In this document: positions 7,670 to 15,338 of the stretch, one piece after another
How positions within the stretch are numbered: the stretch's first letter is position 1
Layout of the letters: every line of letters begins with the position of its first letter
Origin: JBEKTW01 sp049515655
Lineage (GTDB): Bacteria; Bacteroidota; Ignavibacteria; UBA10030; SZUA-254
Assembly: GCA_049515655.1 (NCBI GenBank)
Contig: JBEKTW010000028.1
Location: 1-34,808, forward strand
Length of the DNA stretch: 34,808 bases
Direction of reading: 5' to 3'
Program-made: the position numbers and the translations under genes
Notes under the pieces: model-generated
Seen by the model: only the letters and a program-made list of their open reading frames with translations
Database searches by the model: none
What the model was told of the DNA's origin: nothing

Positions 7670-10566
7670 ATCAACATTTTTCGAACGGACGTATACGTCC
7701 CCGCGGTCAGCCGGTAGAAATACAAACCGCTTGGCATGCTCGAAGCATCCAATTCCACCGACTTGTATCCCCCCTCCTGCAACCCATTCACCAGTGTCGC
7801 CACTTCCTGTCCAAGCATATTATAGACCTTAAGCGTGACGTAACTGGTAGCCGGCAACTGATAGCTGATAACCGTTGTTGGGTTGAAGGGATTGGGGTAG
7901 TTCTGTTGTAACGCGAATCGGTTCGGGATTTCGGATTTGAGATTGGAGACTTCTTCCCCCGGCGGAGCAGGAGGATTCTCACCATCCGGTACTATCCTGA
8001 TGCGCGTTGACGGCACCAGCTCTCCCGTCGATGCCAGGATCAACTTGCCGCTCTGGTATACCTTCACCCAGTAACCTTTGCCGGGCTGAATCGTATCGGT
8101 CACGTGATACCCCGAGCTGTACCCGAAGAACTGCGATGCCACGATTCCTCCAGGACTGCTGCCCAGGCTCGCAACCGCAACTGGTGAGCTGATCGACCCT
8201 ATTATATTCCATCCCGCTTGTACCGAGATCGAATCCCGCGTACGGACCAGTCCTGTGATCCGGACACTCTGCCCGCCGCTGAACTTCAGCCAGTAGCCGA
8301 CACCATTGGCAAGGGTTGCTCTTGTGACGTAGCCACCCTGGTATGCGAAGGCATTAGAGGTTGCCGTCGGATACAGGGCTGATTTGCTGTAGCTGGCGAC
8401 AGTCAGGGGCACGGAGATGAGGTTCCATCTGTCTGAAACACTGTACTGAGTTGTGAGCGGCACCCCCGCCGATGCCTGACCTGACGGTGCGCTCTTGTTC
8501 CCGTGGATGTCGACGGTGACCACGCGGTAGTAGTTTATCGTACCGGAGCTTGGAGATACATCGACCAACGTTGTATCCGACGTTTGGCCGATCTTGGTTG
8601 ATGGTCCCGGAGTGAAGCCATCGGTGGTCGAGCGGTGGATTTCGTAGTAGCCGACATCGGGATCTGTAATGTCTTTGCTCCAGTGCACATTTACCGATGG
8701 ACCGGCCTCCGGCTGTGCTGCCAGAGCGATTACGGCAGAAGGCGGCAAATTGTCCACCGAATAGCCGCTGTCAACATTCGAATCCCAGAACACAAATTGA
8801 CTCGATGTTTGGGCTGAGATAAAGAACTTCACTCGGTGAGTACCCGTCGGTCCAGAATCTGCGAGCGTTGGTGCGGTAAAAGCGTAGTTCTGGAGATAAT
8901 GACTTGCGAGGTTGCCCACCCATTCCCAGTATGTCGGACCGGTGGCTGTTTCGACCACACGATATGCTTCACCTGAGAAATCCAATGTCATTTCTCCGGG
9001 CATAATACGCTTTGCCGACTGGCTCAAGGAAGCGAGGTCAATACCCCGCCAAATGGAGTAGGAAGTAACTGTCTGATTCGGGTAGGTATCGAGATAGGAT
9101 TGGTTCCAGCCGACCGATACTTTGCCGCCCTGATCTCCGCGGACATCGCTCACTGTCGTCAGCGCTGGTGCGGCGACTCCAAGGTATCCGAATCGGTCCA
9201 CCTTCTGCGCATAGATGTCATCGTCGTTGCCGTTGCGATAGTCTTCCCATGTAATGATGGCGCCGCCCGAGCCGTCTGAAGCGAGAGTGGCCTCCCCTTG
9301 ACCGTTTGGTGCAGAGCAGATTGCAACACCGTTGGCTGTCCACTGGGGAGTTCCCGAACCATTCACGTGTTGAGCATAGATGTCCGAATTGTTGCTGCGA
9401 GTGTCTTGCCATGTAATGATAGCGCCGCCCGAGCCGTCTGAGACGAGAATGGGACTCGCTTGATCGCCTGTCGCCGTGCAGATGCTGTCACCGTTGGTTA
9501 TCCACTGCGGAACGCCGGAAGCATTCACCCGCTGGGCATAGATGTCATCGTTACTGCCACGATGGTCTGTCCATGTAATGATAGCGCCGCCCGAGCCGTC
9601 AGAAATGATAACGGGAGTCATTTGATCGCCTGTCGCCGTGCAGATTGCAATACCGTCGGAGTACCACTGGACAGCCCCCGAAGCGTTCACGCGTTGGGCA
9701 TAGATGTCGTCGTTGCCGTTCCGATGATCGTACCATGTTATGATGGCCCCGCCCGAGCCGTCTGGAACGAGAACGGGGTTTTCTTGAAAGGCTGCCGCCG
9801 TGCATATTGCATAACCGTTGGCCGTCCACTGCACAGTGCCGGAAGCATTCACGCGTTGAGCATAGATGTCGTCGTTACCGTTGCGATCGTCCGCCCATGT
9901 AATGATGGCGCCGCCCGAGCCGTCTGAAGCGATCGTGGGATTCCACTGATAGCTTGTCACCGTGTCCATAGGAACACCGTTGCTAGTCCACTGCGTGATC
10001 CCGGAAGCATTCACGCGCTGGGCATAGATCTCTCTCTTGGTGCCGCGCATGTCCCGCCATGCAATGATGGCGCCGCCCGAGCCGTCTGAAGCGATCGCAG
10101 GACAGTCTTGCGAGTGTGCCTCCGCGCAGATGGCAACACCGTTGGCCGTCCACTGGGGAGCGCCGGAAGCATTCACGCGTTGAGCATAGATGTCCCAGTT
10201 GCCGCTGCGAGTGTCTACCCATGTAATGAAGGCGCCGCCCGAGCCGTCAGAAATGATAGCGGGAGTCATTTGATCGCCTGTCACCGTGCAGATGCTATCA
10301 CCGTTGGTTGTCCACTGCGGAACGCCGGAAGCATTCACGCGTTGGGCATAGATGTCCCAGCTGCTACCGCGACGGTCTTCCCATGTAATGATGGCGCCGC
10401 CCGAGCCGTCTGAAACGATAGTGGCAGCATCTTGCTCGTTCGCTGCCGTGCAGATGGCGTTGTTGATGTTTGGGTTTGTGGACCACTGGCTGAGTGCGGG
10501 AGTTACATACAGCACCGCCACCAGCAGACCAACCGCTAGAATTTGTAGCAGAAGATTACATCTCAT
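7660..10566 (-). CDS. T9SS-exported eight-repeat beta-propeller surface protein
   Basis: The 968-residue protein starts with a signal peptide (cleavage near ALS-Q26). Residues 34-464 hold eight repeats of about 54 residues, each with the core DGSGGAIITWxDxR followed by DIYAQRVNASGxxQW, as expected for propeller blades. Two fibronectin-III-like domains occupy roughly 465-700, a beta domain starting at DRWNLISVPL covers about 705-860, and 883-968 is a type A T9SS sorting domain (NYPNPFNP, then LGQEVATLV, ending KMLMIK). The start ATG follows GGAGGG. Mature protein should be exported and surface-attached or secreted. The repeated blades suggest binding or structure; there is no visible catalytic motif. 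Confidence 0.92.
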   Translation of the reverse strand: MRCNLLLQILAVGLLVAVLYVTPALSQWSTNPNINNAICTAANEQDAATIVSDGSGGAIITWEDRRGSSWDIYAQRVNASGVPQWTTNGDSICTVTGDQMTPAIISDGSGGAFITWVDTRSGNWDIYAQRVNASGAPQWTANGVAICAEAHSQDCPAIASDGSGGAIIAWRDMRGTKREIYAQRVNASGITQWTSNGVPMDTVTSYQWNPTIASDGSGGAIITWADDRNGNDDIYAQRVNASGTVQWTANGYAICTAAAFQENPVLVPDGSGGAIITWYDHRNGNDDIYAQRVNASGAVQWYSDGIAICTATGDQMTPVIISDGSGGAIITWTDHRGSNDDIYAQRVNASGVPQWITNGDSICTATGDQASPILVSDGSGGAIITWQDTRSNNSDIYAQHVNGSGTPQWTANGVAICSAPNGQGEATLASDGSGGAIITWEDYRNGNDDDIYAQKVDRFGYLGVAAPALTTVSDVRGDQGGKVSVGWNQSYLDTYPNQTVTSYSIWRGIDLASLSQSAKRIMPGEMTLDFSGEAYRVVETATGPTYWEWVGNLASHYLQNYAFTAPTLADSGPTGTHRVKFFISAQTSSQFVFWDSNVDSGYSVDNLPPSAVIALAAQPEAGPSVNVHWSKDITDPDVGYYEIHRSTTDGFTPGPSTKIGQTSDTTLVDVSPSSGTINYYRVVTVDIHGNKSAPSGQASAGVPLTTQYSVSDRWNLISVPLTVASYSKSALYPTATSNAFAYQGGYVTRATLANGVGYWLKFSGGQSVRITGLVRTRDSISVQAGWNIIGSISSPVAVASLGSSPGGIVASQFFGYSSGYHVTDTIQPGKGYWVKVYQSGKLILASTGELVPSTRIRIVPDGENPPAPPGEEVSNLKSEIPNRFALQQNYPNPFNPTTVISYQLPATSYVTLKVYNMLGQEVATLVNGLQEGGYKSVELDASSMPSGLYFYRLTAGTYTSVRKMLMIK
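9175..10467 (-). repeat. Tandem 162-bp coding repeats (8 units)
   Basis: The eight blades of the propeller protein are encoded by tandem units of about 162 bp. The complement of GATGGCGCCGCCCGAGCCGT recurs with the same spacing (for example near 9583, 9745 and 9907). DNA identity between units is high even at silent positions in the SDGSGG core, so units have probably been duplicated or homogenised recently. The paralogue at 19660-20955 shares the same core. Confidence 0.85.
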
Positions 10567-10648
10567 ATACCCTCCATGAGGATAGTGAGTGATTTTAGTG
10601 AGTTAGTGCTTACACAGTTTGCAAAGATCATGTTCGAAAACTGGTGTT

Positions 10649-10778
10649 GAGGTGTTCGCTGAGGGAGAGATGGGAGCGTTTGAGGCAAGAGACAACCAAT
10701 AGGAAACGTTCTCAGGTCTGGATCAGTGAACACAGGGAAATCCCTGCCGGCCCACCATTCCAACCACTATGATTGCTC
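10649..10778 (-). promoter_or_regulatory. Conserved structured leader, copy 2
   Basis: This copy is almost identical to copy 3 over about 70 central bases. Pairings are P1 654-662 with 723-731 (add 10000), P2 672-681 with 704-713, and the hairpin CAGGGA/TCCCTG at 10733-10746. It lies only about 80 bases before the start codon at 10566, the shortest spacing of the three, because no palindromic element is inserted between them. This makes it the best candidate for the ancestral arrangement. Confidence 0.6.
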
Positions 10779-10782
10779 GCAT

Positions 10783-10811
10783 AATTTATCAATCGGGATG
10801 CAGAAAGTCAA
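10783..10811 (-). promoter_or_regulatory. Promoter of propeller gene 2
   Basis: On the minus strand TTGACT (10806-10811), a 17-base spacer and TAAATT (10783-10788). Hexamers and spacing are identical to the other two propeller promoters, while the spacer differs. The predicted 5' UTR is about 210 bases. Confidence 0.75.
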
Positions 10812-10930
10812 GGGAATTGAGGCAGGATAGACGGATTACTGGGTTGTCTTCTGAATCGGTCAAACGTAGGTTCTTACTCTCAGATCGAAACAAAATGGTA
10901 AGATGAGACATCTGAATTATTATAAGAACT

Positions 10931-11067
10931 GTCATGTTGAGCGAAGCAGAACAAACGAGAGCAGTTGTCATTCTGAATCCGCCGAAGGCGGATGAAGAAT
11001 CTCATCCATGTATTGTCAGATCCTTCGCGGAGTTTATCCTGAGCGCTAGCGAAGGACTCAGGATGAC
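10931..11067. repeat. Dispersed REP-like palindromic element
   Basis: The intergenic DNA 10812-11129 holds no supported gene. It contains an element bounded by GTCATTCTGAATCC-like and GGACTCAGGATGAC sequences in inverted orientation, with a second GTCATGTTGAGCGAAGC at its left edge. An inner perfect inverted repeat, TCCTTCGC/GCGAAGGA, lies at 11021-11028 and 11049-11056. Sequence of this kind, joining a TCCTTCG arm to CTCAGGA, also occurs inside a coding region at 34646-34666. No protein is encoded, so it would be a non-autonomous repeat. Confidence 0.6.
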
Positions 11068-11129
11068 CTTTTTGAATTTTTCAGATGTCTCAAGATACGA
11101 AATGGCTCACTTTTAGGGGGTCACAAAAT

Positions 11130-13403
11130 CTATTGCCCGATCTCTTCAAGCAGCCGCGCTATTTTCAGACGATGTTCAAGCAGGGGTTGCGGATCGGTAT
11201 TATAATCCTGTCCGTTCTTAAAAACAGTACCCGGAAAATGAAGCAGGGATTTCCCCTCTTCCGCTAATTTGCTTCTATTCCCACGTAGGTTTTTTATCGC
11301 GTTCTCGAGCAGAATGAAGTATTCATAGTCCTCCAACCCTTCACGCAGCAGCTCAAGGCGCAGCGAAGGAACTGGTCCGGTGAGATACTTCCGCTTGTCG
11401 TTGTCCGGATCGCGGTTCGGCGGATAGAAAAACCTCCCGTCGCCGTTTCCCCAGTACGAGATCTGCCCCTGTGCCTGACCATAACTCGTCACGTACGACA
11501 TCGGGTCGGCCCAGGGGTTCTGCAAATGCCCTTTCGGTGATGCCTCCGGGCTGTTCCAGTACGTTGACGACCAGACCAGGATGCCGCTCAAGCGGTACTG
11601 ATACGACATCCACAACCAGACCCGCAGATTGACCGCCGGTTTGTCAATGAATAGCGATATCCACGGACTGCGCGGCTGGCAGCAGAGATACGACCAGAAT
11701 TGACGCCCCTTCGGCACAAGACCCGCGATCACCGCCGAGTCGACGTGATGCCAAATCGTGCAGCTTATTTCGGTTACGTCCATGATGTCCGGACCCGGCG
11801 CCATTTCTGTGATGAACCGCGTCAGCTTCGGAGCCGCGGTGTGCAAAATCTCCATCCCTTCTCTCACGAACGCGTAGGATTTTTCATCGGGTTCGTCGAA
11901 CCAGTAGACGTATTCCTTACCGAGCCAGCCGTTCTTTTCGAGATGATCCTGGACCTGCGACAGGTACTGTTTCATAAGTTTCGCGTACTCCGGCGTCCCC
12001 TGACGGAAACCGTGAAAAACTCCTTTCGACTGTGAGTAAAACGTACCCGAGGGCAATCCCTCCAGCGGGAGATTATAGGAATTGAATCCAAGCTCATCGA
12101 GATATTTTCTTGCGCCCTTGTCGAATTCGGAAAAATCAATCTCGACGTTCACTTTATCAATATCAAACTCAAAGTCCCCGTCCGTCAGCAAGTTCTCCGG
12201 GCTGTCCGCCGCTTTGAATTCAATGTCATCGAAAAATGTTGTGCCGATCCGTGTGCCCTCCGCGTCCTTGAAAGTGGCGTACAGGTGGATGGCAACGCTC
12301 CCGACATCGGGTAAGATGTTCCGGAGCATCATCTTCTCCTGCTTCCAATTCGTTGAACCCTGGTAGGTTCCCAATTTATTCTGAAATGGAAGGCACTCTC
12401 CTTCGTGGTTAAAGCATTCTACAAGAACAGTATATTCCTGTCCCTCAACGGCCGTGGCAGCAAACCAGGAAAGTTCATAGCTGCGATCCGGCCGTACCAC
12501 AATTCTCTGCTTCGTTCTTGCTTCGGCAAGTCCGACAGGGCTTTCGTCGGCGAGCTTTAACGCCCTCCGGCCCCCGTGCACGTGATCTGAAATGTATTCA
12601 CCGCCCTCCCAATTTGCTCCGCTGACCGTCACGAGCATGGGATACAGCTGTGTCGGGGTGGTCGGGCAAATGCGATGGTCCTTCATGGAGCGGTAGTACA
12701 GATCGGTTACCTGCCGGACTTCATCGTCGGTCTCAAGATTGTGATAGGACTTGATGAGCTCCGGGCTGATGCCGAACGACGATCGGATGTGAGTATGTTC
12801 GGGGAGCGTGAAACTGAAGACGTTCAGCCGAAGGGGAACGTGAGCCGACCACTTCCCCGAACGCACGATGACGGTACCCTCGTATAAACCCGGCGCGGTA
12901 TTCGCAGGCACATAAACGGTGATCCAGAGCGGACTGTTTTCATTTCCGTATGCCGTGAACGGCCCTTCGTACGGCGGAAGCGGATCGGGCCACGACCCCG
13001 TCTGTTGTTTTCCATCGGTGGAAATGGAAACATTGACGTAGCCGACGTGCCGTACGGATATGTTGGCCGCGGAAATTCTTGCAGCCCCCTTGCCCACAAG
13101 GTCTGTGATCTCAAGATGAACATCATCCATCCGCCGGGATGGTCTCAGGATCAACTGGAAGGACTCATACTCGTTCCTCGCAGCGAAGACTAAGAGCGTC
13201 GTTCCGGTGGTAACAGGCGCCGGATCGTCCCGCATGATCTTATATGTCCCTTCCGCCCACCAAAGCACGCAAGTCTCATCGGCCATGATACGATACCCGA
13301 CCGCGGGAGGACCATCGGGGGGTGCGGCATGAAGAGAAAGCCCGAAAAGAATTGGGAATATCAAGTGAAAAAGTGTCGATCGGTGAAGGTTCTTACGGAT
13401 CAT
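11130..13403 (-). CDS. Secreted glycoside hydrolase, GH123/DUF4091 type, with inserted beta-sandwich
   Basis: The frame is open to 13475, but the ATG at 13401-13403 has GAGG upstream and gives a clean signal peptide (MIRKNLHRSTLFHLIFPILFGLSLHA), leaving 757 residues. An N-terminal beta domain (about 40-200) precedes a barrel. The VYWFDEPDE segment supplies the adjacent Asp503-Glu504 pair expected of GH123-type enzymes, and RLELLREGLEDYEYFILLE (682-700) is the DUF4091 C-terminal signature. Residues about 262-410 (ending TTFFDDIEFKA) look like a carbohydrate-binding jelly roll inserted into the barrel. Characterised GH123 enzymes release beta-linked N-acetylgalactosamine, but this assignment is by motif only. 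No T9SS domain, so probably periplasmic. It diverges from the next gene across 226 bases. Confidence 0.8.
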   Translation of the reverse strand: MIRKNLHRSTLFHLIFPILFGLSLHAAPPDGPPAVGYRIMADETCVLWWAEGTYKIMRDDPAPVTTGTTLLVFAARNEYESFQLILRPSRRMDDVHLEITDLVGKGAARISAANISVRHVGYVNVSISTDGKQQTGSWPDPLPPYEGPFTAYGNENSPLWITVYVPANTAPGLYEGTVIVRSGKWSAHVPLRLNVFSFTLPEHTHIRSSFGISPELIKSYHNLETDDEVRQVTDLYYRSMKDHRICPTTPTQLYPMLVTVSGANWEGGEYISDHVHGGRRALKLADESPVGLAEARTKQRIVVRPDRSYELSWFAATAVEGQEYTVLVECFNHEGECLPFQNKLGTYQGSTNWKQEKMMLRNILPDVGSVAIHLYATFKDAEGTRIGTTFFDDIEFKAADSPENLLTDGDFEFDIDKVNVEIDFSEFDKGARKYLDELGFNSYNLPLEGLPSGTFYSQSKGVFHGFRQGTPEYAKLMKQYLSQVQDHLEKNGWLGKEYVYWFDEPDEKSYAFVREGMEILHTAAPKLTRFITEMAPGPDIMDVTEISCTIWHHVDSAVIAGLVPKGRQFWSYLCCQPRSPWISLFIDKPAVNLRVWLWMSYQYRLSGILVWSSTYWNSPEASPKGHLQNPWADPMSYVTSYGQAQGQISYWGNGDGRFFYPPNRDPDNDKRKYLTGPVPSLRLELLREGLEDYEYFILLENAIKNLRGNRSKLAEEGKSLLHFPGTVFKNGQDYNTDPQPLLEHRLKIARLLEEIGQ

Positions 13404-13548
13404 TGCAAACCTCAGAATTTGGTGAGAGAGTGGCGACGATACGATAGATATCCGGGGTATGGTGTTCTCCGGCATTCCGAGCCGCGTGGACGTTCAAGAA
13501 ACGATTATTTCACACCGAAAATAGGAAAGAAAACGGAGAGAGTCAAGA

Positions 13549-13578
13549 TTGTGATGGGAAGAAAGAAATATGTATACT
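13549..13578 (+). promoter_or_regulatory. Promoter of the ADP-ribosylglycohydrolase-fold gene
   Basis: TTGTGA (13549-13554) and TATACT (13573-13578) lie 18 bases apart. The coding start at 13630 has GGGGGA about 7 bases upstream. The promoter lies in the 226-base divergent region shared with the GH123-type gene. Confidence 0.5.
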
Positions 13579-13629
13579 CCATTGGCAAGAGGAATTCGGA
13601 TCATCAAAAATTGAATCGGGGGAAACGTC

Positions 13630-15204
13630 ATGAATGTCGCAATGGGAATTTCCCGTCTCTCATTAACATTGATACTTGCAGTATCTGTCGGCTACGGCGG
13701 TAACAAAAATTTCAACGCCTCAGGTAAAGACAAGATTTCTATTTCGCTGCCGACCTTAAGAGAAAAAATCAAAGGCGGCTGGGCGGGAAAAACGATCGGC
13801 GTCACGTATGGAGGTCCTACGGAATTCCGGTACCAGGGGACGATGATACAAGACTATCAGACCATTCCCTGGACGGATAGTACGCTGGTAACAACTTTTG
13901 TAAACGACCCCGGTCTGTATGATGACATTTACATGAATCTTACGTTCGTCGATGTCATAGAACGATGCGGACTCGACGCGCCGGCCGATTCATTTGCGAT
14001 GGCATTCGCGCATGCCGGTTATCCTCTCTGGCACGCGAACCAGGCAGCCCGCTACAACATTCTCCACGGTATCATGCCGCCGCGTTCAGGTTATTGGGTC
14101 AACAACCCGCACGCTGATTGCATCGACTTTCAGATCGAATCGGATTTTGCGGGTCTGATGTCACCCTGTATGCCCAATACCGCCGGGGAGATTTGCGACA
14201 AAGTCGGCCATATCATGAATTACGGCGACGGTTGGTACGGCGGCGTGTATGTCGCCACAATGTACACACTCGCGTTCACATCAAATTCTGTTGGGGATGT
14301 CGTCGCCGGCGCTCTGGCCATGATTCCGCAGCAGAGCGATTTTTACAAGTGCATCAACGACATGATCACCGGTTATAAGAATCATCCCGATGACTGGAAA
14401 ATGGCGTGGTTTGAAGCGCAGCGAACCTGGTCGGAAGATGTCGGCTGTCCTGAAGGTGTGTTCAGTCCCTTCGATATCGACGCCAAAATAAATGCCGCCT
14501 ATGTCGTCATCGGGTTATTGTATGGGAAGGGAGATTTTGGTAAGACAATTGATATTGCCGCTCGATGCGGGCAGGATTCGGACTGCAATCCGGCAACGGC
14601 AGGTGGGATTCTTGGTACTATTCTCGGTTACAATCAGATACCTGAACTCTGGCGTAGAGGGATTCCTGCGATGGAGAACAAGAAGTTTCCGTACACGGCG
14701 CTGTCGCTGGATGATGTCTATGATATCGGATACAACCATGCATTGAAGAACATCCGCGCCCATGGTGGCGAGATTGCCAATGATCATGTGACTATTGCTC
14801 TTGAGCGCTGCCTTCCTGTGCGGTACGAACGGGGCTTTGAACATCTTGTTCCTGTGGAACGGGTAGCGAACGACGGCGGATATTCACTGAAATCACATTC
14901 CGAATACCAGTTGACATTTGACGGGACGGGTTTTGTGATGACTGGGTCTGTGAGGGGAGATGAACGCGCAGGGAAAGGATATGTCGCCGAAGCTGAGTTA
15001 TACGTCGACGGCGCATTCACCGAACGCGCCGAACTTCCGCTCATGCATCAGCAGCGCCGGTACGATCTTTTCTGGAAATACGGCCTTCCGAGGCGGGGAC
15101 ACGTCGTGCGGATGCGCTGGCTTAATCCGGTGGAGGGGGTCGATCTCATTGTGGGAGATGTGATCGTCTATTCTGATGAACCCTCCCGGGGCATCGTCAG
15201 ATAG
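13630..15204 (+). CDS. Secreted ADP-ribosylglycohydrolase-fold protein
   Basis: The 524-residue protein begins with a signal peptide (MNVAMGISRLSLTLILAVSVGYGG). Residues about 40-350 match the ADP-ribosylglycohydrolase (DraG) fold: LREKIKGGWAGKTIGVTYGG (43-62), the acidic YDDIYMNL (97-104) in place of the usual GDDT motif, and ARCGQDSDCNPATAGGILG (311-329), the metal-binding C-terminal motif with Asp316 and Asp318. Residues about 395-510 form an added beta-rich domain. ADP-ribosylated substrates are not expected in the periplasm, and the gene lies among glycosidases, so the protein may cleave or bind another glycoside. Activity is uncertain because the first metal motif is altered. Confidence 0.85.
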   Translation: MNVAMGISRLSLTLILAVSVGYGGNKNFNASGKDKISISLPTLREKIKGGWAGKTIGVTYGGPTEFRYQGTMIQDYQTIPWTDSTLVTTFVNDPGLYDDIYMNLTFVDVIERCGLDAPADSFAMAFAHAGYPLWHANQAARYNILHGIMPPRSGYWVNNPHADCIDFQIESDFAGLMSPCMPNTAGEICDKVGHIMNYGDGWYGGVYVATMYTLAFTSNSVGDVVAGALAMIPQQSDFYKCINDMITGYKNHPDDWKMAWFEAQRTWSEDVGCPEGVFSPFDIDAKINAAYVVIGLLYGKGDFGKTIDIAARCGQDSDCNPATAGGILGTILGYNQIPELWRRGIPAMENKKFPYTALSLDDVYDIGYNHALKNIRAHGGEIANDHVTIALERCLPVRYERGFEHLVPVERVANDGGYSLKSHSEYQLTFDGTGFVMTGSVRGDERAGKGYVAEAELYVDGAFTERAELPLMHQQRRYDLFWKYGLPRRGHVVRMRWLNPVEGVDLIVGDVIVYSDEPSRGIVR

Positions 15205-15230
15205 ACAAATTCCCACCACCCTGTCCACCT

Positions 15231-15279
15231 CTGAGCCAGAGGCTCAGCCTTTAGAATGCCGCAAAAAGAATGCGGCATT
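15231..15279. terminator. Hairpins between convergent genes
   Basis: Two hairpins lie between the converging stops at 15204 and 15339. The first is CTGAGCC/GGCTCAG with a 3-base loop (15231-15247), followed by CCTTT. The second is AATGCCGCA/TGCGGCATT with a 7-base loop (15255-15279), followed by TTCGTT. Both could stop transcription from either side. The second belongs to the 45-bp repeat. Confidence 0.6.
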
Positions 15280-15300
15280 TCGTTCACCGCCTGACGGCGG
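15256..15300. repeat. 45-bp dispersed repeat, copy B
   Basis: It matches 728-772 over its full 45 bases. This copy has a perfect first stem and is positioned as a terminator between convergent genes, whereas copy A is not at a gene end. Confidence 0.7.
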
Positions 15301-15338
15301 TTCCCTCCACTTCAATCCTTCCTGGGACTCCTTCAATC

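Noticed and set aside
9460..10413. Plus-strand open frames of 101-155 codons over the propeller repeats
   Set aside because: They are antisense shadows of the 162-bp units, without start signals; the minus-strand reading has signal peptide, repeats and sorting domain.
10563..10763. Minus-strand open frame across the conserved leader, also open in the other two copies (contains FTDPDLRTFPI)
   Set aside because: About 30 bases are fully identical in all copies, with no excess of silent changes, and the changes outside that stretch mostly alter the residue. The frame has no Shine-Dalgarno sequence. Nucleotide-level constraint is a better explanation than a peptide.
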